A DNA stretch of 64,000 bases from CAVQGZ01 sp942491665 (GTDB taxonomy: Bacteria > Actinomycetota > Actinomycetes > Jiangellales > Jiangellaceae), in NCBI GenBank assembly GCA_942491665.1, contig CALOBR010000021.1, positions 124,001 through 188,000 on the forward strand, read 5' to 3'. This document shows, piece by piece, positions 51,428-59,993 of the stretch; position 1 is the stretch's first letter; the number at the start of each line of letters is the position of its first letter. Below the pieces are notes generated by a model, which had not been told where the DNA came from, did no database searches, and was given only the letters and a program-made list of their open reading frames with translations. A program made the position numbers and the translations under genes.

Positions 51428-51578
51428 CCCTCCATCCTTCCTGGTGGACGCAGGGTCTCCAAGACCCGGGGGCGTGCCGTTCCCCACGCTGTGGCCAACG
51501 GCAGAAGGGGATGATTGCTGCTACTGATATACAATTGTCAGGAATGCCCTCGTGGCGGTGTAGCGCTAGGGGTCGCGG

Positions 51579-52298
51579 ATGTGTGAGTCTGCGCGTGTGA
51601 TTCCCCTCGTCCGACGCGTCGCCGGGCGATTCCACCTGCGCTCCATGGTTGGCGCAGTCCCGACAGCGGTTGTGCTGGGCGTGGCCGGGGCGCTCCTCGT
51701 TACAGCAATCGCTGCCGCGCTGGTGATCACGACAACGACCGCCCGAACCGAGACGGTCAGCCTCGAGCCGGAGAAGGGTGATCAGGGCGAACGAGGGGCG
51801 GTGGGCCCAGCAGGGCCGCAGGGCGACACAGGTCCCCAAGGCCAAGCCGGCCAGCGAGGCGCACCCGGTATCAGCGTGCCGGGCGACCAGGGCGTTCCCG
51901 GTCCCCCGGGGGCCCAAGGCGACCAGGGCGATCAAGGCCCGCAAGGAGTACCTGGACTGGACGGACCAGAGGGGCCACTGGGTCCGGTAGGGCCAGAGGG
52001 TGCGGTAGGGCCGGAAGGTCCGGTAGGGCCGGAAGGGCCGGTAGGGCCGGCAGGGCCGGCAGGACCAGAAGGGCCGGACGGACCAGAAGGTCCGGCAGGA
52101 CCGCAGGGTGAGCCAGGCGCTGATGGTGCCGACTCCACTGTGCCAGGGCCGCAGGGTCCGGCAGGGCCGGAAGGTCCGGCAGGACCGCAGGGTGAGCCAG
52201 GCGCTGATGGTGCCGACTCCACTGTGCCACTGTGCCAGGGCCGCAGGGTCCGGCAGGGCCGGAGGGTCCGACGACCTCGTCGGTCGTGCGCGCAGTAG
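51579..52298 (+). CDS. Collagen-like membrane-anchored protein, frame interrupted
   Basis: 239 residues as read. N-terminal cytoplasmic stretch, one membrane helix (about 27-50, VVLGVAGALLVTAIAAALVI), then about 150 residues of Gly-X-Y repeats (QGERGAVGPAGPQGDTGPQG and onward) forming a collagen triple helix outside the cell. Near the end an 8-bp duplication (52219-52234) shifts the frame so that the last 16 residues are basic nonsense. Without it the protein would run to 52564 (325 residues) and end in the globular domain at 52270-52564. Start ATG 51579 uncertain. Confidence 0.82.
   Translation: MCESARVIPLVRRVAGRFHLRSMVGAVPTAVVLGVAGALLVTAIAAALVITTTTARTETVSLEPEKGDQGERGAVGPAGPQGDTGPQGQAGQRGAPGISVPGDQGVPGPPGAQGDQGDQGPQGVPGLDGPEGPLGPVGPEGAVGPEGPVGPEGPVGPAGPAGPEGPDGPEGPAGPQGEPGADGADSTVPGPQGPAGPEGPAGPQGEPGADGADSTVPLCQGRRVRQGRRVRRPRRSCAQ
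52086..52261 (+). repeat. 84-bp tandem duplication in collagen gene
   Basis: Two copies of an 84-bp (28-codon) unit, 52086-52169 and 52170-52261, the second differing by the 8-bp insertion. Shorter 9-18 bp Gly-Pro coding repeats precede it from about 51970. Such repeats favour slippage and length change. Confidence 0.85.
52219..52234 (+). repeat. 8-bp direct tandem repeat causing frameshift
   Basis: CCACTGTG occurs twice in a row (52219-52226 and 52227-52234). The preceding 84-bp unit carries only one copy at the equivalent point, so this is an added copy. Removing one restores the collagen reading frame. Confidence 0.85.
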
Positions 52299-52564
52299 AG
52301 GAGTTCACGCGGGTGGCCGGTGGTGATGTGCTCTCCCCAGTGACCGCAGCGTGCCCTGCCGGCAGCGCGCTACTAGGTGGCGGCGGGTCGGTGGTGCTCG
52401 ACGCCGACGAGGACCGCCTGGCTCCCGCCGTGCTCGCCTCGACTCGACCGGACGACATCGAGAACCCGCGTGCATGGGAAGTGACGGCGGTCGCCACTCG
52501 TGGTGGGCGGTCGGTCACTGTCGAGGCGTTCGCCATGTGCGGGCCGGTCCAGGATGTCCCCTGA
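52270..52564 (+). pseudogene. Out-of-frame C-terminal domain of collagen-like protein
   Basis: In the frame reached by removing one 8-bp unit the sequence reads SSVVRAVEEFTRVAGGDVLS, then SPVTAACPAGSALLGGGGSV and WEVTAVATRGGRSVTVEAFA, ending in CGPVQDVP. This is the Cys-containing cap domain often found at the end of bacterial collagen-like proteins. Its codon bias is intact, so the shift is recent. It overlaps the sensor kinase start by 11 nt. Confidence 0.75.
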
Positions 52565-54158
52565 GCCCGCGCCCTCGCGGGCGGGACGGTTCCTTCCAGA
52601 ACTGAGTCGCCCACTGGCGGGGCCGGCGCTCGTTTGGGCGGGGCTGCCGGACATCGAGCGGGTCTTGGTCGTCCTGCGTGCGCTGCTCGTGGCCCTTGCG
52701 TTCGTCGTGAGCGCGGGAGCAGGCAGCCTCGAACGTCTGTTCGTCTCGTGGGTCTTGCTGCTCGCGCTCGCCCTGGTGATGTCGTGGGTGGCGCAGTGGC
52801 CCGCGCTGAAGCCGAGAGTGGCGCTGGCAGAGGCGTTGCTGACCGTGGTCATCAGCACGTCCGTGCTTCCGGTGGGCCCGCTCTCGCTGTACCTGCTGGC
52901 CCCGGTGCTCGCCGCAGGGATCAGCGGCGGGTACTCGTGGGCGCTCGGCTCGGCGGGCGGTGCCGTCGCGTTGGGTTCGGCCCTCACATTGGTGGACCCC
53001 GAGGCGCCTGGCCCCCAGTCCGCGCTTCCTCTCGTGCAGTGGGGGGTCCTTGCCGCCGCACTTGGGGTGATCGGCGCCTGGGTGCAGCGCGAGGTGCTCC
53101 CGCAGGACGACCCGGCCGACCGCGGGTACGCCGAGGCGGTGAGCCTGCTCGCCAGGCTGGAGCCCTTGTCGCGTCAACTTCCACGCGGGCTGGAGGTCGG
53201 CACAGTGGCACTGGACGTGCTACGCGAGATAACGCTTGATGCCCCTACCGAGCGATGCCTGCTCCTTGTGCCAGACCCCGCGGGGGTGCTGACCGTTGTG
53301 GCGGGCCTGCCCGATACCCAGGCCGACTGGCTGCCGCTTGACCTGGAAGACGTCTCGACCACTGTCGCCGACCAGCCCAGCAGCTGGATCGCGGTGAGCA
53401 GCACCACTTATGTCATCCCGCTGCGCATGCAGGGCCCCCTGCTTGCGGTGGTGGCGATGCAGACCCCGGTGGCCGACCAGGGTCCCCCCCACACCGACGG
53501 CTCTGACGACATCGAACGCATCATCATCCCGCTGTATGCCGCCCTGCTCTTCGACCGCATCCGCTTCGCCGCCGCCAACGAGGAGCGCGACCGTATCGCG
53601 CGTGAGATCCACGACGGTATCGCCCAGGACGTGGCCTACCTCGGCTACGCGGTGGACGGGATCGTCGAGTCGGCGACCGACGTCGAGACCCGCGAGGCGG
53701 CCGAGGTCGTTCGCGACCAGATCAGTCGCGTCGTGGGCGACATCCGGGCGTCAGTCTTCGAGCTGCGCCAGGTCACGCCAAGCAGCACCACGCTCGGAGC
53801 GGCTCTCAGCGAGTACGCCCACCGGCAGTTCGACGACAGCCAGGTCAGCGTCCACGTGCTGCTCAACGAGTCGCCGTATCGGCTGATCCCCGTCGTCGAG
53901 ACCGAGCTGCTGCGCATCGGCCAAGAGGCCGTCACCAACGTGCGACGTCACGCCGACGCCCACAACCTCTGGTTGGAGTGCCAGGTGACCGCACCGCGGG
54001 CCCGAGTCGTGGTCGCGGACGACGGCGTCGGCATCGGTGCGAAGAGCCCGGACTCGTTCGGGTTGGACATCATGGCCGAACGCGCGGTCCGTATCGGCGC
54101 GTCGCTTCGCGTGGAGCGTCGCGACGGCGGGGGAACAGAGGTCACTGTCGAGGTGTGA
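52554..54158 (+). CDS. Sensor histidine kinase, NarL/DesK type
   Basis: 534 residues. Five to six membrane helices (about 35-165), a GAF-like sensory region (about 190-325), HisKA_3 dimerisation domain with the phospho-acceptor His in EIHDGIAQDVAYLGY near residue 360, and HATPase domain GQEAVTNVRRHADA, VVVADDGVGIG, GLDIMAERA. It should phosphorylate a NarL-type regulator, but none is encoded next to it. ATG 52554 lies within the end of the intact-frame collagen gene, implying past translational coupling. Confidence 0.9.
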   Translation: MSPEPAPSRAGRFLPELSRPLAGPALVWAGLPDIERVLVVLRALLVALAFVVSAGAGSLERLFVSWVLLLALALVMSWVAQWPALKPRVALAEALLTVVISTSVLPVGPLSLYLLAPVLAAGISGGYSWALGSAGGAVALGSALTLVDPEAPGPQSALPLVQWGVLAAALGVIGAWVQREVLPQDDPADRGYAEAVSLLARLEPLSRQLPRGLEVGTVALDVLREITLDAPTERCLLLVPDPAGVLTVVAGLPDTQADWLPLDLEDVSTTVADQPSSWIAVSSTTYVIPLRMQGPLLAVVAMQTPVADQGPPHTDGSDDIERIIIPLYAALLFDRIRFAAANEERDRIAREIHDGIAQDVAYLGYAVDGIVESATDVETREAAEVVRDQISRVVGDIRASVFELRQVTPSSTTLGAALSEYAHRQFDDSQVSVHVLLNESPYRLIPVVETELLRIGQEAVTNVRRHADAHNLWLECQVTAPRARVVVADDGVGIGAKSPDSFGLDIMAERAVRIGASLRVERRDGGGTEVTVEV

Positions 54159-54205
54159 GAGTCCACCGCACGCGCTTGCGCGGGGTAGTGGCAGCATCGG
54201 TCGGC

Positions 54206-55153
54206 GTGGCCGCACCAACAGACTCCGACGGCGCGCAGGGTGGCGTGCGCCTTCAGCGCTACGCCTGGCTGTCGATCGGGGCCGCGGTCACCACGATCCT
54301 GCTGAAGTCGACGGCGGCGTGGATCACCGGCTCGGTGGGCCTGCTCTCCGACGCGTTCGAGTCGGGAGTGAACCTGGTGGCGGCCGTCGTCGCCCTCGTC
54401 GCTCTCAAGGCGGCGGCCCGCCCACCGACGACGCATCACCACTTCGGGCTCGGCAAGGCCGAGTACATGTCCGCGGCCGTCGAGGGAAGCATGATTCTCG
54501 TCGCGGCCGTCGCGATCCTGTGGACGGCCGTCGACCGGCTCGTCAACCCCCAACCCATCGAGCAGCTCGGCGTCGGACTCGTGATCTCGGCAGTGGCCGC
54601 AGCGATCAACCTGGCCGTGGGGCTCCTCCTGGTACGCACGGGCCGACGGCACCGTTCGATAACGCTGGAGGCCGACGGCAAGCACCTGCTGACCGACGTG
54701 TGGACCTCGGGCGGGGTGATCGTCGCCGTCGGCGTCGTCGCCCTCACCGGCTGGCAGGCGCTCGACCCCATCATCGCCATCGCTGTCGGCATCAACATCT
54801 TGTTCACCGGCTACACCCTGTTGCGTCGATCGGGCGCCGGCCTGCTCGATGTCGCACTCCCGACCGCTGACCAGGCATCCATCGCCCACGTGGTCGCCGA
54901 GTACGAGGCGCAGGGGGTGCGATTTCACGCGCTGCGCACCCGGGAGGCCGGCCAGCACCGCTTCGTCTACGTGCACGTGCTCGTGCCGGGAGACTGGACC
55001 GTGCAGCGCGGCCACGACCTGTGCGAGCGCTTCGAGCGCGACCTCGCGCTGGCGCTGCCCGGCACGACCACCTTCACGCACCTCGAACCCGTCGAAGACC
55101 CGGTGAGCTACGCCGATCAGGAGCTGGGCGACACCCGGTTTCGCGGCGACTGA
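54206..55153 (+). CDS. Cation diffusion facilitator (CDF) family transporter
   Basis: 315 residues, six membrane helices. GLLSDAFESGVNLVAAVVAL and HLLTDVWTSGGVIVAVGVVA carry the metal-site Asp and His residues; THHHFGLGKAEYMSAAVEGS is the conserved loop after helix 2. A cytoplasmic dimerisation domain follows (HALRTREAGQHRFVYVHVLV). Exports Zn2+, Fe2+, Co2+ or similar in exchange for protons. The start is uncertain among GTG 54155, 54188 and 54206. The 3' end overlaps the convergent universal stress protein gene by 37 bp. Confidence 0.87.
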   Translation: MAAPTDSDGAQGGVRLQRYAWLSIGAAVTTILLKSTAAWITGSVGLLSDAFESGVNLVAAVVALVALKAAARPPTTHHHFGLGKAEYMSAAVEGSMILVAAVAILWTAVDRLVNPQPIEQLGVGLVISAVAAAINLAVGLLLVRTGRRHRSITLEADGKHLLTDVWTSGGVIVAVGVVALTGWQALDPIIAIAVGINILFTGYTLLRRSGAGLLDVALPTADQASIAHVVAEYEAQGVRFHALRTREAGQHRFVYVHVLVPGDWTVQRGHDLCERFERDLALALPGTTTFTHLEPVEDPVSYADQELGDTRFRGD

Positions 55154-55602
55154 CCCCGGGCCGCGGGCACGACCAGCACGGGCTGGTCGGCGAACTCCAG
55201 CACGTGGCGCACCTCCGAGCCCACGTAGGGCTCACCGCTGCGTCGACCTCCCGAGCGCCCGATGACGATCACGTCTGGCTGGTAGTCGCGTGCCTCGGCC
55301 AGGATGCACGGTGCCGGCGCCCCGACCAGTGCCACCGTGTCCGGGACGACGTCGTGGCGCACACCGAGCGTGATGACGTGGTGCAGCAGGGCGTTCTGCC
55401 CGCCCCCGCGGCGGGCGCGCAACGCCTCCGGAGCCTCCGCGGTCTGTGCCCCGCTGGCCAGCCGGGCCTCGAATTCCCCGTCGAGCAGCACGGTGACGGC
55501 TCGGACGTCGGCCTGGCAGGTCTGGGCGAGGCGCATCGCGACGTCCGTCGCGGCGAGCCCGGCGGGGGAGTCGTCGACGGCCAGCAGGATGCGCGCGATC
55601 AT
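55117..55602 (-). CDS. Universal stress protein (UspA family)
   Basis: 161 residues, one Usp domain. ILLAVDDSPAGLAATDVAMR at the start and the ATP-binding loop VIGRSGGRRSGEPYVGSEVR followed by HVLEFADQPVLVVP at the end, matching the G-2x-G-9x-G(S/T) pattern. An ATP-binding stress/dormancy protein. It is the last gene of the V-type ATPase operon: its ATG overlaps the subunit D stop by 4 nt, an unusual linkage that suggests stress control of the pump. Confidence 0.9.
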   Translation of the reverse strand: MIARILLAVDDSPAGLAATDVAMRLAQTCQADVRAVTVLLDGEFEARLASGAQTAEAPEALRARRGGGQNALLHHVITLGVRHDVVPDTVALVGAPAPCILAEARDYQPDVIVIGRSGGRRSGEPYVGSEVRHVLEFADQPVLVVPAARGQSPRNRVSPSS

Positions 55603-56252
55603 CGGGGCCTCCCTTCGTCGGCACCGGCGGCTGTGCCCGGTCCGAGGCGGCCGGCGCTCCAGCGCAGCCGAACCCCGTCTTCACGTTCGGCCTCTTCGAG
55701 CGACTCGGCAAGGGCCAGTCGGGCCGCCTGCAGCCGCGGGGCCCACCGCTTCTGCAGGGCCCGCAAGCGCCGTCGGGTGGTTGTGACCTCGGTGCGCACG
55801 GCCTCGAGGGCCGCGGTCGCGGCTGCGTGCTCCGCGCCGCACTCCAGCGCGTGCTGGTAAGCGCGTGCGGCGAGAGCGAGAGCGGAGTTGTCTGGCGTCG
55901 GCCGGTCAGGGGCGGGGACGGGCAGGTGCACCAGCGCCCCGTCCGGGTACTGCACCCCCATCGCGGTGCCCCAGCGCACCGACACCTCGGCGAGCTCGTC
56001 GGTCGCGGCGAATCGGATGCCGCGCTGCCCACTGAGCAGGCGTGCCCGGGCCATCCAGGTGTCGGCATCGGCGACAGCCTGCGCCCAGGCGCGCTCGGTG
56101 CGCTCAGCCATCAGCTCGAACCGCTGTTCCTCGGCGGCGAGGATGCGCAGCTTGGTCTCCAGCAGCCCCGTGCCGCGCTCGGCGACCTCGATGCGCCGGT
56201 TGAGCCACACCCGTCCCGCCCGGCCGGGTGGCATGCCTCGCACGGTGCTCAC
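55599..56252 (-). CDS. ntpD: V-type ATPase subunit D (central stalk)
   Basis: 217 residues, nearly all alpha-helical. Starts with the family pattern PGRAGRVWLNRRIEVAERGT followed by GLLETKLRILAAEEQRFELM, and ends with RTEVTTTRRRLRALQKRWAP, two coiled-coil arms that form the rotor shaft. Couples rotation between the A3B3 head and the membrane ring. Overlaps subunit B and the Usp gene by 4 nt. Confidence 0.9.
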   Translation of the reverse strand: MSTVRGMPPGRAGRVWLNRRIEVAERGTGLLETKLRILAAEEQRFELMAERTERAWAQAVADADTWMARARLLSGQRGIRFAATDELAEVSVRWGTAMGVQYPDGALVHLPVPAPDRPTPDNSALALAARAYQHALECGAEHAAATAALEAVRTEVTTTRRRLRALQKRWAPRLQAARLALAESLEEAEREDGVRLRWSAGRLGPGTAAGADEGRPR

Positions 56253-57670
56253 GGCCGGCTCGGCTCGACGTCAGGCCCGGTGCGCTCGGACGTGGGCAGG
56301 TGGGCGCTCTGGTCGGCTGCCGACACCATGGTGAGCTCTCGGGTCGGCAGCACGGCCAGCGCCGCCCACAGCAGGTTCAGGGTCTGCTCCAGGCTCCGGT
56401 TCGCCGACGTCTCCTGGTTGACCACGCTGGTGTGCAGCGCATCGTCGAACGCGACATACATGCGGTCGGTCGCGCTCAACGCCTCCTCGCCGACGAGGTC
56501 GGCGAGCTCGCGGGTCGCTCGGGCGCGCGACAGGGCGGCCAGCGCCTGCGCAGCGACGTCGAGGTGGTCACCGCGCGTTCGCGCAGCCCCGGCGCCCTTG
56601 CGCATCAGCCGCGACAACGACCCGAGCAGGTCGACCGGTGGGTAGACCGAGCGAGCCGTCAGCTCGGGGCTGAGCACGATCTGGCCCTCGGTGATGTAGC
56701 CGGTCAGGTCCGGGACGGGGTGGGCGATGTCGCCGGCCGGCATGGTCAGGAACGGCAGCACCGTGACCGAGCCGGGCATGCCCCGGATGCGTCCGCAGCG
56801 CTCGTACAACGACGCCAGGTCGCTGTAGAGGTAGCCGGGGTAGGCCCGACGGGCAGGGATCTCGCCGCGGCTCGATGACACCTCGCGCAGTGCCTCGGCG
56901 TAGCTGGTCATGTCACCCATGACGACCAGCACGTGCCGGCCGTCGACGAAGGCCAGGTGCTCGGCGACGGTCAGCGCGATGCGCGGCGTGAGAAGCCGCT
57001 CGATCACCGGGTCGTCGGCCAGGTTGAGGAACGTCACCAGCTCACCGGCAGCCGAGCGCTCCTCGAGGGCGTCGCGCACGGCCGCGGCATCGGCGTGGGT
57101 GAGGCCCATCCCGGCGAACACGACGCTGAACGGCTCACCCCCGGCGGAGGCCTGCGCCGCGATCTGGGTGGCCATCGCCAGGTGCGGCTGGCCGGCTACC
57201 GAGAAGATCGGCAGCTTCTGGCCCCGCACCAGCGTCGCGAACCCGTCGATCGCCGACAGGCCGGTGAGCACCGGCTCGGCCGGTGGCTCGCGCAGCAGCG
57301 GGTTGATCGGCAGACCGGCGGTCGGCGCACGCTGGGACGCGAGCACCGGCGGCCCCGCGTCGATGGGGTCCCCCCGGCCGTTGCAGACGCGCCCGAGCCA
57401 GCCCGGCCCGACGGGGATGTGCAGGGGCTCGCCGGTGAACACGACGCTGGTGCGCGCTGGGTCGATGCCGTCGGTGCCTTCGAGCACCTGAAGCACGGCC
57501 AGGTCGCCGTCCACCTCCAGCACGAGACCGTGCCTGGTCTCACCGGCACTGCCGACGCGCACCTCGGCGAACTCGTCCCAGCCGACGCCGTGCACCCCGC
57601 GCACGACCACCAGCGGGTCACGCACCCCGGTGACGCCGGTGTGCTCGACACGGCCCCATGAGGCTGTCAC
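56249..57670 (-). CDS. ntpB: V-type ATPase subunit B (non-catalytic)
   Basis: 473 residues. Conserved GPPVLASQRAPTAGLPINPL, TGLSAIDGFATLVRGQKLPI, the degenerate P-loop region FSVAGQPHLAMATQIAAQA, and VLVVMGDMTSYAEALREVSS, then ARRAYPGYLYSDLASLYERC. It contributes to the nucleotide sites of the A3B3 hexamer without a full Walker A, as normal. GTG 57670 overlaps the subunit A stop (GTGA). Confidence 0.95.
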   Translation of the reverse strand: MTASWGRVEHTGVTGVRDPLVVVRGVHGVGWDEFAEVRVGSAGETRHGLVLEVDGDLAVLQVLEGTDGIDPARTSVVFTGEPLHIPVGPGWLGRVCNGRGDPIDAGPPVLASQRAPTAGLPINPLLREPPAEPVLTGLSAIDGFATLVRGQKLPIFSVAGQPHLAMATQIAAQASAGGEPFSVVFAGMGLTHADAAAVRDALEERSAAGELVTFLNLADDPVIERLLTPRIALTVAEHLAFVDGRHVLVVMGDMTSYAEALREVSSSRGEIPARRAYPGYLYSDLASLYERCGRIRGMPGSVTVLPFLTMPAGDIAHPVPDLTGYITEGQIVLSPELTARSVYPPVDLLGSLSRLMRKGAGAARTRGDHLDVAAQALAALSRARATRELADLVGEEALSATDRMYVAFDDALHTSVVNQETSANRSLEQTLNLLWAALAVLPTRELTMVSAADQSAHLPTSERTGPDVEPSRP

Positions 57671-59445
57671 GGTGCGTCCCCCGGGGGATGCCCGTCGCCT
57701 GCCCCGTCGAGGGAGTCGAGGGTGGCCAGCACTACGTCGCGCCGGGCATAGACCCCGGCGACGTCGTCGGCCTCGGTCTCCTCGCGGGCGCGGACCAGCG
57801 CGGAGTAGTCCTGCTCCTCGATCGTGGAGGCGAGCACGTCCCGGTCGACGAGCGCCTGGCAGCGGGTGACGACGTCGAGCACTGCCGTGACCAGAGCCGA
57901 CCCCTTCTGCGGGGTGCACGAGGCGTCGACCGCGCTCAGTGCGTTCTGTTGCAGCACGGCCTCACGCACCAGTCGCGCGCCTAGGATGACCACTCGCTCG
58001 GCAGCCGGCAGCGACCCGATGCCCACTAGCTCTGCCAGCGCCGACAACCGGTCCGCGTCGGCAAGCAGCGCCAGCACCTTGGCGCGTCGCCCGGCCCAGC
58101 CGTGGTCACCCGCCCGCGTGTGCCAGGTGCCCAGGTCGGCGGCATCGCGCGAGAACGAGCCGGTCCATGACACCGCCGGGTAGTGACGGGCGTAGGCCAG
58201 GTCGCGGTCGAGCGACCACACGCAGCGCACGAAACGCTCGGTGTTGGCCGTCACCGGCTCGGTGCGGTCTCCGCCCGGGGGCGAGACGGCGCCGAGCACG
58301 GTGACCGAGCCGCTCGACCCGCCCAACGTCTGCACGTGGCCCGCCCGCTCGTAGAAGGCCGCCAGCGACGACGCCAGGTCGGCCGGGTAGCCCTCCTCGG
58401 CGGGCAGCGCGCCGGAGCTGGAGGCGAACTCGCGCAGGGCCTCGGCCCAGCGCGACGTCGAGTCGGCGATCACCACCGTGTGATAGCCCATGTCGCGAAA
58501 GAACTCCGCCACCGTGATGCCGGAGTAGATGCTGGCCTCGCGCGCCATCATGGCCATGTTGGACGTGTTGGCGATCACGACGGTTCGTTGGGCCAGCGGT
58601 GCGCCGGTGCGCGGGTCGTCCAGCTCGGCGAGGTCGGCGACCACGTCGGCCATCTCGTTGCCGCGCTCGCCGCATCCGACGTAGACGATGACGTCGGCGT
58701 CGCACCACTTGGCGACCTGCTGCAGCAGCATCGTCTTGCCGGTGCCGAAGCCACCCGGCACGGCAGCCGTGCTGCCCCGGGCCACCGGGTAGAGCAGGTC
58801 GAGGGCGCGCTGGCCTGTCACGAGCCCGCTGACGTCGTCGATGCGATCGGCGTAGGGACGCGCGTGGCGCACCGGCCACCGCTGCACCATCGTCACGGAG
58901 TGCTCGACCCCGTCGGGGTCCACGACGTGCGCCAGCACCGCATCCTCGGGGTGCTCGTCGGACGCGACCACGTCGCGCAGACGCCCGCGCACCCGTGGGG
59001 GGACCTGGACGCGAAACTCCAGCGACCCGGGCACATCCACAGTGGCCACCACGCACCCCGGGGAGACAAGATCACCGTCGGCCGCCGTGGACGTGACCTG
59101 CCAGCGGCGGGCCACGGTGACGGGGGGGCGCGTGGGCAGCAGCCACGCTCCGGCCTCGCTCAGCGGTCGCAGCAGGCCGTCGGTCACCGAGCCCAGCAAC
59201 CCCGGTCCGAGGGGCGCGACGAGGGGTTCGCCGCGAGCGAGCACAGGGGCGCCGGGTGCCAAGCCGCCGGTGTACTCATACGCCTGGATCGTGGCGACCT
59301 CGTCGGTGAGGGCCACGACCTCCCCGGGCAGGCGGCCCGGGCCGAGGTCGACGATCTCGGCGATGGCCAGACCCGGCAGGTCGACGACCTCGATGAGCGA
59401 CCCCGCGACGCGGCGCACCCGGCCGGTGCGGCGCGTGCCGGTCAC
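57667..59445 (-). CDS. ntpA: V-type ATPase subunit A (catalytic)
   Basis: 592 residues. Complete Walker A VPGGFGTGKTMLLQQVAKW, catalytic Glu region VYVGCGERGNEMADVVADL, DSTSRWAEALREFASSSGAL, and GYPADLASSLAAFYERAG. The non-homologous insertion after residue about 110 that distinguishes V-type A subunits from F-type beta is present. It hydrolyses (or makes) ATP. GTG 59445 gives the same 4-nt GTGA overlap with the upstream gene as elsewhere in this operon; GTG 59454 is an alternative. Confidence 0.95.
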   Translation of the reverse strand: MTGTRRTGRVRRVAGSLIEVVDLPGLAIAEIVDLGPGRLPGEVVALTDEVATIQAYEYTGGLAPGAPVLARGEPLVAPLGPGLLGSVTDGLLRPLSEAGAWLLPTRPPVTVARRWQVTSTAADGDLVSPGCVVATVDVPGSLEFRVQVPPRVRGRLRDVVASDEHPEDAVLAHVVDPDGVEHSVTMVQRWPVRHARPYADRIDDVSGLVTGQRALDLLYPVARGSTAAVPGGFGTGKTMLLQQVAKWCDADVIVYVGCGERGNEMADVVADLAELDDPRTGAPLAQRTVVIANTSNMAMMAREASIYSGITVAEFFRDMGYHTVVIADSTSRWAEALREFASSSGALPAEEGYPADLASSLAAFYERAGHVQTLGGSSGSVTVLGAVSPPGGDRTEPVTANTERFVRCVWSLDRDLAYARHYPAVSWTGSFSRDAADLGTWHTRAGDHGWAGRRAKVLALLADADRLSALAELVGIGSLPAAERVVILGARLVREAVLQQNALSAVDASCTPQKGSALVTAVLDVVTRCQALVDRDVLASTIEEQDYSALVRAREETEADDVAGVYARRDVVLATLDSLDGAGDGHPPGDAP

Positions 59446-59993
59446 GGCGTCCACAGCCGCACCAGCGCGTCAGGCAGGCTGGCCGTCACCTGATCGGCCA
59501 GGTCGGCGAGCCGGTAGGTCGCCCGAGCGCCGTCGGTGGTGGCGACGATGCCGCCGTCCGGGTGCTCGTGCACGGCGACGTCGGGCCCGAGGTCAGCGCG
59601 CGCGGTAGCGCTCAGGTGGGCGACCAGCTCGGCGCGAAGGCTCTCCTGCTCCCACGCCGTTCGCAGCCCGCGGTGCACCTCGCGGTGAAGGTCGTCGAGA
59701 GCGGCCCGCTGAGCTCCCAGCACGATCGCGCGGGCACGGCGGCGCGCTCGCGCCCGCTGGGCGACGCGCACCGCCTCGGCGTCGCGCTCACCCTCGGTGC
59801 GGGCGTCGGCACGGATGGTCTCGGCCTGCGCGGCAGCGACCGCGACCAGCGCATCGCCCTGGGTCTGGGCCGCGGCCACGGCGATGTCAGCATCGTGGTG
59901 GGCGGCGGCCAAGATCGCGTCGCGGACGGGGGCCAGTGGATCGGCTGGGCCGGGGGCGTCATGCGCGGCGGGCAGTCGCTCGGCCGTGCTCAT
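59442..59993 (-). CDS. ntpE: V-type ATPase subunit E (peripheral stalk)
   Basis: 183 residues. Long Ala-rich N-terminal helix (AVAAAQAETIRADARTEGER) leading into a Arg-rich RAQRARARRRARAIVLGAQR type coil, then a small C-terminal domain (VAVHEHPDGGIVATTDGARA). Sequence is divergent, as is usual for stator subunits; the call rests on helix pattern and position just before the F and A subunit genes. Confidence 0.75.
   Translation of the reverse strand: MSTAERLPAAHDAPGPADPLAPVRDAILAAAHHDADIAVAAAQTQGDALVAVAAAQAETIRADARTEGERDAEAVRVAQRARARRRARAIVLGAQRAALDDLHREVHRGLRTAWEQESLRAELVAHLSATARADLGPDVAVHEHPDGGIVATTDGARATYRLADLADQVTASLPDALVRLWTP

Noticed and set aside
51428..51578. Possible cobalamin riboswitch upstream of the mutA operon
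   Set aside because: No B12-box-like conserved core or multi-stem layout seen in the 150 bp; only a short A/T-rich CTGATATACAATTGTCAG dyad.
52086..52261. 84-bp tandem repeats as a possible CRISPR-like array
   Set aside because: They are in-frame Gly-X-Y codons without spacers; part of a collagen gene.
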